A DNA stretch of 64,000 bases from Calliopsis andreniformis (lineage: Eukaryota; Arthropoda; Insecta; Hymenoptera; Andrenidae). Shown here in pieces: positions 12,737 through 27,010 of this stretch. The stretch is taken from assembly GCF_051401765.1 (NCBI RefSeq), contig NW_027480594.1, positions 124,001 to 188,000 of the forward strand, written 5' to 3'. Within the stretch, counting starts at the first letter, position 1, and each line of letters opens with the position of its first letter. The translations under genes were made by a program, and so were the position numbers. The notes beneath the pieces were generated by a model. It was given only the letters and a program-made list of their open reading frames with translations. It searched no databases and was not told the origin of the DNA.

Positions 12737-15700
12737 TCAATCCTCAACACTCAATTCTCAATCCTGAATCTTCAACCCTCAATCCTCAATCCTCAAACCC
12801 CAATCCTCAATCCTCAGGCATCAATACTCAATCTTCAATACTCAATCCTCAATCCTCAATCCTCAATCCTCAATCCTCAACCCTCAATCCTCATTCCTCA
12901 AACCTCAATCCACAACCCTCGGTCCTCATCCTCAATTCTCAATTCTCAATTCTCAATCCTCAATCCTCAATCCTCAATCTTCAATACTCAGTAATCAACC
13001 TCCAATCCTAGATCCTCAATTCCCAATCTTCAATCCTTAATCCCCAATCTTCAATACTTAGTTCTCAATCGTCAATCTTCAATCCTCAATACTCAATCTT
13101 CAATCCTCAATCCTCAATCCTCAATCCTCAATCCTTAATCCTCAATCGTCAATCTTCAATCCTCACTACTCAATCTTCAATCCTCAATCCTCAATCCTCA
13201 ATCCTCAATCCTCATTCTTCAATACTCAATACCCAATCCTCAATCTTCAATCCTCAATCCTCAATCCTCAATTCTCAATCCTCAATCCTCAGTGCTCTGT
13301 CCTCAAACCTCAATCCTCTACCCTCAGCCCTCATCCTCCATCCTCAATCCTCAATCATCAATCCTCAATCTTATGTCCTCAATATTCAATCTTCTATCCA
13401 CAATACTCAATCCTCAATCCTCAATCCTCAGTGATCAATACTCAATCTTCAATACTCAACCCTCAATCCTCAATCCTCAACCCTCAATCCTCAATCCTCA
13501 ATCCTCAATCCTCAATGCCCATTTCCCGAACCTCAATCCTCAACCCTCAGCCCTCATCCTCAAATCTCAATTCTCAATCCTCAATCATCAATCCTCAATC
13601 TTCAACCCTCAATCCTCAATCCTCAATCCTCAGTACTCAATCCTCAATCCTCAAACTTCAATCCTCAATACTCAATCTTCAATCCTCAATCCTCATTCCT
13701 CAATCCTCAATCCTCAATCTTCTTTCCTCAATCCTCAATCCTCAATCTTCAATCCTCAATACTCAATCTGCAATCCTCAATCCTCAAACCTCAATTCTCA
13801 ATCCTCATTCTTCAATCCTCAATGCCCAATCCTCAATCTTCAATCCTCAATCCTCAATCCTCAATTCTCAACCCTCAATCCTTAATCCTCAGACCTCAAA
13901 CATCAATATCCAACCCTCAGTCCTCCTCCTCAATCGACAACCCTCAATCCTCAGTCCTCAATATTCAATCATCAATATTCAATCTTCAATCCTCAATCCT
14001 CAATCCTCAATTCTGAATTCTCAATCTTCAATCCTCAATCCTCAATCCTCAATACTCAATCCTCAATCTTCAATCCTGAATACCCACTCCTCAACCTTCA
14101 ATCCTCAATCCTCAATCCTCAATCCTAATTCCTCAATCCTCATTCTTCAATCATCAATACCCAATCCTCAGTTTCAATCCTCAATCCTCAATCCTCAACT
14201 CTCAATCCTCAATCCTCAGTCCTCAGTCCTCAAACCGCAATCCTCAACCCTCAGCCCTCATCCTCCATCCTCAATCCTCAATCCTCAATCCTCAATCCTC
14301 TATCTTCAATCCTCAATTCTCACTCCTCAATCCTCAACCCTCAATCCTCATTCCTCAAACCTCAATCGTCAACCCTCAGTTCTCATACTCAATTCTCAAT
14401 TCTCAATCCTCAATCCTCAATCCTCAATCTTCAATCCTCAATAATCAATCTCCAATTCTAGATCCTCAATCCCCAATCTTCAATCATTAATCCTCAATAT
14501 TCAATGCCCAATCCCCAGTACTCAATCTTCAATCCTCGATGCTCAATCCTCAATCCTCAATCCTCAATCCTCAGGCATCAATACTCAATCTGCAATACTC
14601 AATCCTCAATCCTCAATCCTCAATCCTCAATCCTCAACCATCAATCCTCATTCCTCAAACCTCAATCCTCAACCCTCAGTCCTCATCCTCAATTCTCAAT
14701 TCTCAATCCTCAATACTCAATCTGCAATCCTCAATCCTCAAACCTCAATCCTCAATCCTCATTCTTCAATCCTCAATGCCCAATCCTCAATCCTCAACCC
14801 TCAATCCTCAATCCTCAATCCTCAATCCTCAATGCCCATTTCCCAAACCTCAATCCTCAACCCTCAGCCCTCATCCTCAAATCTCAATTCTCAATCCTCA
14901 ATCATCAATCCTCAATCTTCAACCCTCAATCCTCAATCCTCAATCCTCAGTACTCAATCCTCAATCCTCAACCTTCAATCCTCAACACTCAATCTTCAAT
15001 CCTCAATCCTCAATCCTCAATCCTCAATCCTCAATCTTCATTCCTCAATCCTCAACCCTCAACTCTCAGCCCTCATCCTCGATCCTCAATCCTCAATCTT
15101 CAATCTTCAATCCTCAATGCTCAAGCCTCAATCCTCAATCCCTAATCCTCAGTCCTCAAACCTCAATCCTCAACACTCAATTCTCAATCCTCAATACTCA
15201 TTCTTCAATCCTCAATCCTCAATCCTCAATCCTCAATCCTCATTCTTCAATACTCAATACCCAATCCTCAATCTTCAATCCTCAATCCTCAATCCTCAAT
15301 CTTCATTCCTCAATCCTCAATCCTCAATCTTCAATCCTCAATACTCAATCTGCAATCCTCAATCCTCAAACCTCAATCCTCAATCCTCATTCTTCAATCC
15401 TCAATGCCCAATCCTCAATCTTCAATCCTCAATCCTCAATCCTCAATTCTCAACCCTCAATCCTTAATCCTCAGACCTCAAACATGAATATTCAACCCTC
15501 AGTCCTCCTCCTCATTCCACAACCCTCAATCCTCAGTCCTCAATATTCAATCATCAATATTCAATCTTCAATCCTCAATCCTCAATCCTCAATCCTCAAT
15601 TCTGAATCCTCAATCTTCAATCCTCAATCCTCAATCCTCAATACTCAATCCTCAATCTTCAATCCTGAATCCCCACTCCTCAACCTTCAATCCTCAATCC

Positions 15701-18091
15701 TCAATCCTCAATCCTAATTCCTCAATCCTCATTCCTCAATCATCAATACCCAATCCTCAATTTCAATCCTCAATCCTCAATCCTCAATTCTCAATCCTCA
15801 ATCCTCAGTCCTCAGTCCTCAAAGCGCAATCCTCAACCCTCAGCCCTCATCCTTCATCCTCAATCCTCAATCCTCAATCCTCAATCCTCAATCTTCAATC
15901 CTCAATTCTCAATCCTCAATCCTCAACCCTCAATCCTCATTCCTCAAACCTCAATCCTCAACCCTCAGTTCTCATACTCAATTCTCAATTCTCAATCCTC
16001 AATCCTCAATCCTCAATCTTCAATGCTCAATAATCAATCTCCAATTCTAGATCCTCAATCCCCAATCTTCAATCCTTAATCCTCAATATTCAATCCCCAA
16101 TCCCCAGTACTCAATCTTCAATCCTCAATGCTCAATCCTCAATCCTCAATCCTCAGTCCTCAGTCCTCAACCTTCAATCCTCAAACCTCAATCCTCAACC
16201 GTCAGTCCTCATTCTCCATCCTCAATCCTCAATCCTCAATCCTCAATCTTCAATCCCCAATACTCAATCTTCAATCCTCAATCCTCAATCCTCAATCCTC
16301 AATCCTCAATCCTCAGGCATCAATACTCAATCTGCAATACTCAATCCTCAATCCTCAATCCTCAATCCTCAATCCTCAACCCTCAATCCTCATTCCTCAA
16401 ACCTCAATCCTCAATCCTCATTCCTCAATACCCAATCCTCAATCTTCAATCCTCAATCCTCAATCCTCAATGCTCAATCCTCAATCCTTAATCCTCAGAC
16501 CTCAAACATCAATATTCAACCCTCAGTCCTCGTCCTCAATCCACAACCCTCAATCCTCAATCCTCAATATTCAATCCTCAATACTCAATCTTCAACCCTC
16601 AATCCTCAATCCTCAATCCTCATTCTTCAATCCTCAATACCCAATCCTCAATCTTCAATACTCAATCCTCAAACCTCAATTCTCAGTCCTCAATCCTCAA
16701 TCCCCAGACCTCAAACATCAATACTCAACCCTCAGTCCTCGTCCTCAATCCTCAACCCTCAATCCTCCATCCTCAATCTTCAGACCTCAGTCCTCAACAA
16801 TCAGTCGTCAATTCTCAGTCCTCAATAGAATATCATCAATTCACACATTTCAATACTCAATACTCAATCTGCAATCTTCAAATCTCTATCCACAAACATC
16901 AATTCTCATCACTCAACCCTCAACACTCAGTCCCCAATCCGCAATCTTCAATCCTCAATCCTCAATCCTCAATTCTCAATCCTCAAACCTCAATCCTCAA
17001 CACTCAATTCTCAATCCTGAATCTTCAACCCTCAATCCTCAATCCTCAAACCCCAATCCTCAATCCTCAGGCATCAATACTCAATCTTCAATACTCAATC
17101 CTCAATCCTCAATCCTCAATCCTCAATCCTCAATCCTCAACCCTCAATCCTCATTCCTCAAACCTCAATCCTCAACCCTCGGTCCTCATCCTCAATTCTC
17201 AATTCTCAATTCTCAATCCTCAATCCTCAATCATCAATCTTCAATACTCAGTAATCAACCTCCAATCCTAGATCCTCAATTCCCAATCTTCGATCCTTAA
17301 TCCCCAATCTTCAATCCTTAATTCTCAATCGTCAATCTTCAATCCTCAATACTCAATCTTCAATCCTCAATCCTCAATCCTCAATCCTCAATCCTTAATC
17401 CTCAATCGTCAATCTTCAATCCTCACTACTCAATCTTCAATCCTCAATCCTCAATCCTCAATCCTCAATCCTCATTCTTCAATACTCAATACCCAATCCT
17501 CAATCTTCAATCCTCAATCCTCAATCCTCAATTCTCAATCCTCAATCCTCAGTGCTCTGTCCTCAAACATCAATCCTCTACCCTCAGCCCTCATCCTCCA
17601 TCCTCAATCCTCAATCATCAATCCTCAATCTTATGTCCTCAATATTCAATCTTCTATCCACAATCCTCAATCCTCAATCCTCAATCCTCAATCCTCAGTG
17701 ATCAATACTCAATCTTCAATCCCCAATACTCAATCTTCAATCCTCAATCCTCAATCCTCAATCCTCAATCCTCAATCCTCAGTTCTCATACTCAATTCTC
17801 AATTCTCAATCCTCAATCCTCAATCCTCAATCTTCAATGCTCAATAATCAATCTCCAATTCTAGATCCTCAATCCCCAATCTTCAATCCTTAATCCTCAA
17901 TATTCAATCCCCAATCCCCAGTACTCAATCTTCAATCCTCAATGCTCAATCCTCAATCCTCAATCCTCAGTCCTGAGTCCTCAACCTTCAATCCTCAAAC
18001 CTCAATCCTCAACCGTCAGTCCTCATTCTCCAACCTCAATCCTCAATCCTCAATCCTCAATCTTCAATCCCCAATACTCAATCTTCAATCC
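12737..18091. repeat. Mosaic satellite stretch with module copies at 13.3, 14.5 and 16.1 kb
   Basis: No gene is visible. From 13292 the stretch repeats the module seen at 1854 and 8688. Near 14504 a shortened copy of the CCCCAGTACTC module jumps straight to the CAGGCATC landmark, lacking the CAACCGTCAG part. At 16128-17160 it matches 6517-7549 at offset 9,611. From 17942 another CCCCAGTACTC-type copy follows, in which a CAGTCCTGAGTCC variant is seen. The order of blocks differs from the stretches they resemble, so simple tandem duplication does not explain it. Confidence 0.7.
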
Positions 18092-21000
18092 TCAATCCTC
18101 AATCCTCAATCCTCAATCCTCAGTCCTCAGTCCTCAATCTTCAATCCTCAAACCTCAATCCTCAACCGTCAGTCCTCATTCTCCATCCTCAATCCTCAAT
18201 CCTCAATCCTCAATCTTCAATCCCCAATACTCAATCTTCAATCCTCAATCCTTAATCCTCAATCCTCAATCCTCAATCCTCAGGCATCAATACTCAATCT
18301 GCAATACTCTATCCTCAATCCTCAATACTCAATCTTCAATCCTCAATCCTCAATTCTCAATCCTCATTCTTCAATCCTCAATACCCAATCCTCAATCTTC
18401 AATACTCAACCCTCAGTCCTCGTCCTCAATCCTCAACCCTCAATCCTCCATCCTCAATCTTCAGACATCAGTCCTCAACAATCAGTCGTCAATTCTCAGT
18501 CCTCAATAGAATATCATCAATTCACACATTTCAATACTCAATACTCAATCTGCAATCTTCAAATCTCTATCCACAAACATCAATTCTCATCACTCAACCT
18601 TCAACACTCAGTCCCCAATCCTCAAACTTCAATCCTCAATCCTCAATCCTCAATTCTCAATCCTCAATCCTCAATCCTCAATCCTTAATCCTCAATCGTC
18701 AATCTTCAATCCTCAATACTCAATCTTCAATCCTCAATCCTCAATCCTCAATCCTCAATCCTCATTCTTCAATCATCAATACCCAATCCTCAGCTTCAAT
18801 CCTCAATCCTCAATCCTCAATTCTCAATCCTCAATCCTCAGTCCTCAGTCCTCAAACCGCAATCCTCAACCCTCAGCCCTCATCCTCCATCCTCAATCCT
18901 CAATCCTCAATCCTCAATCCTCAATCTTCAATCCTCAATTATCACTCCTCAATCCTCAATCCTCAATCCTCATTCCTCAAACCTCAATCGTCAACCCTCA
19001 GTTCTCATACTCAATTCTCAATTCTCAATCCTCAATCCTCAATCCTCAATCTTCAATCCTCAATAATCAATCTCCAATTCTAGATCCTCAATCCCCAATC
19101 TTCAATCCTTAATCCTCAATATTCAATGCCCAATCCCCAGTACTCAATCTTCAATCCCCAATACTCAATCTTCAATCCTCAACCCTCAGTCCTCATCCTC
19201 AATTCTCAATTCTCAATCCTCAATACTCAATCTGCAATCCTCAATCCTCAAACCTCAATCCTCAATCCTCATTCTTCAATCCTCAATGCCCAATCCTCAA
19301 TCCTCAACCCTCAATCCTCAATCCTCAATCCTCAATCCTCAATGCCCATTTCCCAAACCTCAATCCTCAACCCTCAGCCCTCATCCTTAAATCTCAATTC
19401 TCAATCCTCAATCATCAATCCTCAAACTTCAATCCTCAATCCTCAACCCTCAATTCTCAATCCTCAAACCTCAATCCTCAACACTCAATTCTCAATCCTC
19501 AATCTTCAACCCTCAATCCTCAATCCTCAAACCCCAATCCTCAATCCTCAGGCATCAATACTCAATCTTCAATACTCAATCCTCAATCCTCAATCCTCAA
19601 TCCTCAATCCTCAACCCTCAATCCTCATTCCTCAAACCTCAATCCTCAACCCTCGGTCCTCATCCTCAATTCTCAATTCTCAATTCTCAATCCTCAATCC
19701 TCAATCCTCAATCTTCAATACTCAGTAATCAACCTCCAATCCTAGATCCTCAATTCCCAATCTTCAATCCTTAATCCCCAATCTTCAATCCTTAATTCTC
19801 AATCGTCAACCTTCAATCCTCAATACTCAATCTTCAATCCTCAATCCTCAATCCTCAATCCTCAATCCTTAATCCTCAATCGTCAATCCTCAATCCTCAA
19901 TCCTCAACCATCAATCCTCATTCCTCAAACCTCAATCCTCAACCCTCAGTCCTCATCCTCAATTCTCAATTCTCAATCCTCAATACTCAATCTGCAATCC
20001 TCAATCCTCAATTCTCAATCCTCAATCCTCAGTGCTCTGTCCTCAAACCTCAATCCTCTACCCTCAGCCCTCATCCTCCATCCTCAATCCTCAATCATCA
20101 ATCCTCAATCTTATATCCTCAATATTCAATCTTCAATCCACAATCCTCAATCCTCAATCCTCAATCCTCAATCCTCAGTGATCAACACTCAATCTTCAAT
20201 ACTCAACCCTCAATCCTCAATCCTCAACCCTCAATCCTCAATCCTCAATCCTCAATCCTCAATGCCCATTTCCCAAACCTCAATCCTCAAACCTCAGCCC
20301 TCATCCTCAAATCTCAATTCTCAATCCTCAATCATCAATCCTCAATCTTCAACCCTCAATCCTCAATCCTCAATCCTCAGTATTCAATCCTCAATCCTCA
20401 ACCTTCAATCCTCAATACTCAATCTTCAATCCTCAATCCTCAATCCTCAATCCTCAATCCTCAATCTTCAATCCTCAATCCTCAATCCTCAATTCTCAAC
20501 CCTCAATCCTTAATCCTCAGACATCAAACATCAATATTCAACCCTCAGTCCTCCTCCTCAATCCACAACCCTCAATCCTCAGTCCTCAATATTCAATCAT
20601 CAATATTCAATCTTCAATCCTCAATCTTCAATCCTCAATCCTCACTTCTGAATCCTCAATCTTCAATCCTCAATCCTCAATCCTCAATACTCAATCCTCA
20701 ATCTTCAATCCTGAATACCCACTCCTCAACCTTCAATCCTCAATCCTCAATCCTCAATCCTAATTCCTCAATCCTCATTCTTCAATCATCAATACCCAAT
20801 CCTCAATTTCAATCCTCAATCCTCAATCCTCAATTCTCAATCCTCAATCCTCAATCCTCATTCCTCAAACCTCAATCCTCAACCCTCAGTTCTCACACTC
20901 AATTCTCAATTCTCAATCCTCAATGCTCAATCCTCAATCTTCAATGCTCAATAATCAATCTCCAATTCTAGATCCTCAATCCCCAATCTTCAATCCTTAA

Positions 21001-21195
21001 TCCTCAATATTCAATCCCCAATCCCCAGTACTCAATCTTCAATCCTCAATGCTCAATCCTCAATCCTCAATCCTCAGTCCTCAGTCCTCAACCTTCAATC
21101 CTCAAACCTCAATCCTCAACCGTCAGTCCTCATTCTCCATCCTCAATCCTCAATCCTCAATCCTCAATCTTCAATCCCCAATACTCAATCTTCAA
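18092..21195. repeat. Segment recurring from 3.3-6.7 kb (right copy)
   Basis: This is the partner of the block at 3295-6663, with an offset of 14,797 before 19159 and 14,532 after 19181. The deletion joint is visible at about 19155-19180, where CAGTACTCAATCTTCAATCC is followed by CCAATACTC instead of TCGATGCTC. The rest looks close to identical, down to rare strings such as TCATCCTTAAATCTC (4852/19384). Confidence 0.8.
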
Positions 21196-21340
21196 TTCTC
21201 AATCCTCAATCCTCAATCCTCAATCCTCAATTCTCATTACTCAATCTGCAATCCTCAATCCTCAATCCTCAATCCTCATTCTTCAATCCTCAATACCCAA
21301 TCCTCAATCTTCAATCCTCAATCCTCAATCCTCAATCCTC

Positions 21341-21760
21341 AATCCTCAATACTCAATCTGCAATCCTCAATACTCAATCCTCAATCCTCAATCCTCATTC
21401 TTCAATCCTCAATACCCAATCCTCAATCTTCAATCCTCAATACTCAATCTGCAATCCTCAATACTCAATCCTCAATCCTCAATCTTCAATCATCAATATT
21501 CAATCTTCAATCCCCAACACTCAATCCTCAATCCTCAATCCTCAATCCTCAACCTTCAATCCTCAATACTCAATATTCAATCCTCAATCCTCAATCCTCA
21601 ATCCTCAATCCACAATCCTCAATCCTCAATCCTCAATCCTCAATCCTCAATACTCAATCTGCAATCCTCAATACTCAATCCTCAATCCTCAATCTTCAAT
21701 CATCAATATTCAATCTTCAATCCCCAACCCTCAATCCTCAATCCTCAATCGTCAATCCTC
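21341..21760. repeat. 210 bp local tandem duplication
   Basis: The string TACTCAATCTGCAATCC at 21441 recurs at 21651, and CAATCTTCAATCATCAATAT at about 21480 recurs at about 21690, both 210 bases (30 monomers) apart. A further TACTCAATCT landmark lies 91 bases (13 monomers) upstream at 21350. The stretch bridges the left and middle domains. Confidence 0.7.
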
Positions 21761-22507
21761 AATCTTCAATCCTCAATCCTCAATCCTCAACCCTCAATCC
21801 TCATTCCTCAAACCTCAGTCCTCAACCCTCAGTCCTCATCCACAATTCTCAATTCTCAATCCTCAATCCTCAATCCTCAATCTTCAATCCTCAATAATCA
21901 ATCTCCAATCCTAGATCCTCAATCCCCAATCTTCAATCCTTAATACACAATCTTCAATCCTCAATCCCCAGTCATCAGTCTTCAATCCTCAATGCTCAAT
22001 CCTCAATCCTCAATCCTCAGTCTTCAATCCACAATCCTCAATCCTCAAACCTCAATCTTCAACCGTCAGTCCTCGTCCTCAATCCTCAAACCTCAGTCCT
22101 CAATCCTCAATATTCAATCATCAATACCCAATCCTCAATCTTCAATCCCCAATCCTCAATCCTCAATTCTCAATCCTCAATCCTCAATCCTCAATAATCA
22201 ATCTCCAATCCTCAATCCTCAATCCTCGATCCTCATTCCTCAGGCATCAATACTCAATCTTCAATACTCAATCCCCAATCCTCAATCCTCAGTCCTCAAT
22301 CCTCAACCCTCAATCCTCATTCCTCAAACCTCAGTCCTCAACCCTCAGTCCTCATCCTCAATTCTCAATTCTCAATCCTCAATCCTCAATCCTCAATCTT
22401 CAATCCTCAATAATCAATCTCCAATCCTAGATCCTCAATCCCCAATCTTCAATCCTTAATACTCAATCTTCAATCCTCAATCCCCAGGCATCAATCTTCA
22501 ATCCTCA

Positions 22508-23340
22508 ATGCTCAATCCTCAATCCTCAATCCTCAGTCTTCAATCCACAATCCTCAATCCTCAAACCTCAATCTTCAACCGTCAGTCCTCGTCCTCAATC
22601 CTCAAACTTCAATCCTCAATCCTCAATATTCAATCATCAATACTCAATCTTCAATCCTCAATGCTCTATCCTCAATCCTCAATCCTCAATCCTCAATATT
22701 CAAGACACAACCCTCAGCCATCAATCCTCAATACTCACCCATCAATCCTCAATTCTCAATACTCAATACAATATTCTGAATACTCATGGTTCAATACTCA
22801 ATCCACAATATTCATTAATCAAGTCTCAATCCTCAATCTTCAATCCTCAATACTCAATTTCAATCCTCAATCCTCAATTCTCAATCCCCAATACTCAATC
22901 CTCAATCGTCAATCCTCAATCCCCAATCGTCAATATTCAATCCTCAACCTCAATCCTCAATCCTCAATCCTCAATCCTCAATCTTCAATCATACCAATAC
23001 ACAATCTTCAATCCTCAATGCTCTATCCTCAATCCTCAATCCTCAATCCTCAATATTCAAGACACAACCCTCAGCCATCAATCTTCAATACTCAACCATC
23101 AATCCTCAATTCTCAATACTCAATACAATATTCTGAATACTCATGGTTCAATACTCAATCCACAATATTCAATAATCAAGTCTCAATCCTCAATCTTCAA
23201 TCCTCAATACTCAATTTCAATCCTCAATCCTCAATTCTCAATTCCCAATACTCAATCCTCAATCGTCAATCCTCAATCCCCAATCCTCAATCTTCAATCC
23301 TCAACCTCAATCCTCAATCCTCAATCCTCAATCCTCAATC
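22508..23340. repeat. 357 bp tandem duplication of the ATGCTCTATCC module
   Basis: ATGCTCTATCC occurs at 22661 and 23018, 357 bases or 51 monomers apart, and the strings after it agree: GACACAACCCTCAGCCATC, then ATACAATATTCTGAATAC, then TCATGGTTCAATACTC. The copies differ in ATTCATTAATC versus ATTCAATAATC. A similar pair at 24063 and 24418 is spaced by 355 bases. Confidence 0.75.
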
Positions 23341-25750
23341 CTCCATCTTCAATCCTCAATACTCAATCTTCAATCCTCAATCCACAATCCTCAATCCTCA
23401 ATCCTCAATCCTCAATCCTCAATCCTCAATCCTCAATCCTCAATACTCAATCTGCAATCCTCAATCCTCAATCCTCAATCATCAATTCTCATTCTTCAAT
23501 CCTCAATACGCAATCCTCAATCTTCAATCCTCAATCCTCAATCCTCAATTCTCAATCCTCAATCCTCAATCCTCAGACCTCAAACATCAATATTCAACCC
23601 TCAGTCCTCGTCCTCTATCAACAACCTTCAATCCTCAATCCTCAATCTTCAATCATCAATATTCAATCTTGAATCCTCAATCCTCAATCCTCAATCCTCA
23701 ATCCTCAATCCTCAATCCTCATTCCCAATCCTCAATCTTCAATCCTCAATACTCAATCTTCAATCCCCAATCCTCAATTCTCAATCCTCAAGCCTCAATG
23801 TTCAATCCTCAATACTCAATCTCCAATACTAGATCCTCAATCCCCAATCTTCAATCCTTAATACTCAATCTTCAATCCTCAATCCCCAGTCATCAATCTT
23901 CAATCCTCAATGCTCAATCCTCAATCCTCAATCCTCAGTCCTCAATCCACAATCCTCAATCCTCAAACCTCAATCTTCAACCGTCAGTCCTCGTCCTCAA
24001 TCCTCAAATCTCAATCCTCAATCCTCAATATTCAATCATCAATACTCAATATTCAATCCTCAATGCTCTATCCTCAATCCTCAATCCTCAATCCTCAATA
24101 TTCAAGACACAACCCTCAGCCATCAATCCTCAATACTCAACCATCAATCCTCAAGTCTCAATACTCGATACAATATTCTGAATACTCATGGTTCAATACT
24201 CAAACCACAATATTCAATAATCAAGTCTCAATCCTCAATCATCAATCCTCAATACTCAATTTCAATCCTCAATCCTCAATTCTCAATCCCCAATACTCAA
24301 TCCTCAATCGTCAATCCTCAATCCTCAATCCTCAATCTTCAATCCTCAACCTCAATCCTCAATCCTCAATCCTCAATCCTCAATCTTCAATCATCAATAC
24401 TCAATCTTTAATCCTCAATGCTCTATCCTCAATCCTCAATCCTCAATCCTCAATATTCAAGACACAACCCTCAGCCATCAATCCTCAATACTCAACCATC
24501 AATCCTCAATTCTCAATACTCAATACAATATTCTGAATACTCATGGTTCAATACTCAATACACAATATTCAATAATCAAGTCTCAATCCTCAATCTTCAA
24601 TCCTCAATACTCAATTTCAATCCTCAATCCTCAATTCTCAATCCCCAATACTCAATCCTCAATCCTCAACCCTCAATCCTCAATCCTCAATACTCAATCT
24701 GCAATCCTCAATCCTCAATCCTTAATCCTCAATCCTCATTCTTCAATCCTCAATACCCAATCCTCAATCCTCAATCCTCAATCCTCAACCCTCATTCCTC
24801 AATCCTCAATCTTCAATCCTCAATACTCGATCTTCAATCCCCAATCCTCAATTCTCAATCCTCAAGCCTCAATGTTCAATCCTCAATACTCAATCTTCAA
24901 TCCTCAATCCTCAATCCTCAATCCTCAATCCTCATTCTTCAATCCTCAATACCCAATCCTCAATCTTCAATCCTCAATCCTCAATGTTCAATCCTCAATA
25001 CTCAATCTTCAATCCTCAATGCTCTATCCTCAATCCTCAATCCTGAATCCTCAATATTCAAGACACAACCCTCAGCCATCAATCTTCAATACTCAACCAT
25101 CAATCCTCAATTCTCAATACTCAATACAATATTCTGAATACTCATGGTTCAATACTCAATCCACAATATTCAATAATCAAGTCTCGATCCTCAATCTTCA
25201 ATCCTCAATACTCAATTTCAATCCTCAATCCTCAATTCTCAATCCCCAATACTCAATCCTCAATCGTCAATCCTCAATCCCCAATCCTCAATCTTCAATC
25301 CTCAACCTCAATCCTCAATCCTCAATCCTCAATCCTCAATCCTCCATCTTCAATCCTCAATACTCAATCTTCAATCCTCAATCCACAATCCTCAATCCTC
25401 AATCCTCAATCCTCAATCCTCAATCCTCAATCCTCGATCCTCAATACTCAATCTGCAATCCTCAATCCTCAATCCTCAATCATCAATTCTCATTCTTCAA
25501 TCCTCAATACGCAATCCTCAATCTTCAATCCTCAATCCTCAATCCTCAATTCTCAATACTCAATCCTCAATCCTCAGACCTCAAACATCAATATTCAACC
25601 CTCAGTCCTCGTCCTCTATCCACAACCTTCAATCCTCAATCCTCAATCTTCAATCATCAATATTCAATCTTCAATCCTCAATCCTCAAACCTCAATCCTC
25701 AATCCTCAATCCTCAATCCTCAATCCTCATTCCTCAATCCTCAATCTTCA
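23018..25750. repeat. 2,001 bp offset repeat in the middle domain
   Basis: The sequence from 23018 to about 23700 recurs from 25019 to about 25700. Shared rare strings include CATCAATTCTCATTCTTC, CAATACGCAATCCTC and TCCTCTATC near 23610 and 25610. The intervening 1.3 kb contains the 355 bp pair and a CAAGCCTCAATGTTC landmark, so the unit is composite. Confidence 0.65.
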
Positions 25751-26839
25751 ATCCTCAATACTCAATCTTGAATTCCCAATCCTCAATTCTCAATCCTCAA
25801 GCCTCAATGATCAATCCTCAATACTCAATCTTCAATCCTCAATCCTCAATCCTCAATCCTCAATCCTCATTCTTCAATCCTCAATACCCAATCCTCAATC
25901 TTCAATCCTCAATCCTCAATGTTCAATCCTCAATACTCAATCTCCAATCCTAGATCCTCAATCCCCAATCTTCAATCCTTAATACTCAATCTTCAATCCT
26001 CAATCCCCAGTCATCAATCTTCAATCCTCAATGCTCAATCCTCAATCCTCAATCCTCAGTCCTCAATCCTCAAACCTCAATCCTCAATCCTCAATATTCA
26101 ATCATCAATACTCAATATTCAATCCTCAATGCTCTATCCTCAATCCTCAATCCTCAATACTCAATCCTCATTCCTCAATCCTCAATCCTCAATCCTCAAT
26201 CCTCAATCCTCAATCTTCAATCCTCAATCCTCAATCATCAATCTTCAATCCTCAATACTCAATCTGCAATCCTCAATCCTCAAACCTCAATCCTCAATCC
26301 TCATTCTTCAATCCTCAATACCCAATCCTCAATCTTGAATCCTCAATCCTCAATCCTCAATCCTCAATCCTCAATCCTCAATCCTCATTCCTCAATCCTC
26401 AATCTTCAATCCTCAATACTCAATCTTCAATCCCCAATCCTCAATTCTCAATCCTCAAGCCTCAATGTTCAATCCTCAATACTCAATCTCCAATCCTAGA
26501 TCCTCAATCCCCAATCTTCAATCCTTAATACTCAATCTTCAATCCTCAATCCCCAGTCATCAATCTTCAATCCTCAATGCTCAATCCTCAATCCTCAATC
26601 CTCAGTCCTCAATCCACAATCCTCAATCCTCAAACCTCAATCTTCAACCGTCAGTCCTCGTCCTCAATCCTCAAATCTCAATCCTCAATCCTCAATCCTC
26701 AATATTCAAGACACAACCCTCAGCCATCATTCCTCAATACTCAACCATCAATCCTCAATCCTTAATCCTCAATCCTCAATATTCATCACTCAACCCTCAA
26801 CCATCAATCCTCAATACTCAACCATCAATGCTCAATTCT

Positions 26840-27010
26840 CAATACTCAATAGAACATCCTGAATCCTTATGGTTCAATACTCAATCCAGAATATTCAATA
26901 ATCAAATCTCAAACCTCAAGCATCTATTCTCAACACTCAATCCTCAACACTCAGTCCTCTCCCTTCAATCCTACATCCTCAACCCTCAATCCTCAAGCGT
27001 CAACCCTCAG
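26840..27010. repeat. Strongly diverged satellite block, first copy
   Basis: A block starting at AGAACATCCTGAATCC (26851) and running through CCTCTCCCTTCAATCC and CCTACATCC to TCAAGCGTC recurs in altered form at 41941 and again at 56731. It still parses in 7-base steps, so it is diverged satellite rather than an insertion. Confidence 0.65.

Larger units (their letters stand above)
1..21900. repeat. Left domain: mosaic of related satellite modules
   Basis: This part is marked by variant strings largely absent further right: CAATGCCCATTTCCCAAACC, CAGGCATCAATACTCAATC, CCAATTCTAGATCCTC, AGTGCTCTGTCCTC and CAACCGTCAGTCCTCATTC. A module with CCCCAGTACTCAATCTTC followed by a GATGCTCAATCC or AATGCTCAATCC string recurs near 695 (with one substitution), 3283, 4349, 6502, 10186, 12146, 14524, 16113, 17927 and 21034, and near 19146 without the second string. 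The intervals range from 1.07 to 3.7 kb, so this is a scrambled mosaic of duplicated and partly deleted blocks. The domain border near 21.9 kb is where these markers stop, and is approximate. Confidence 0.8.
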
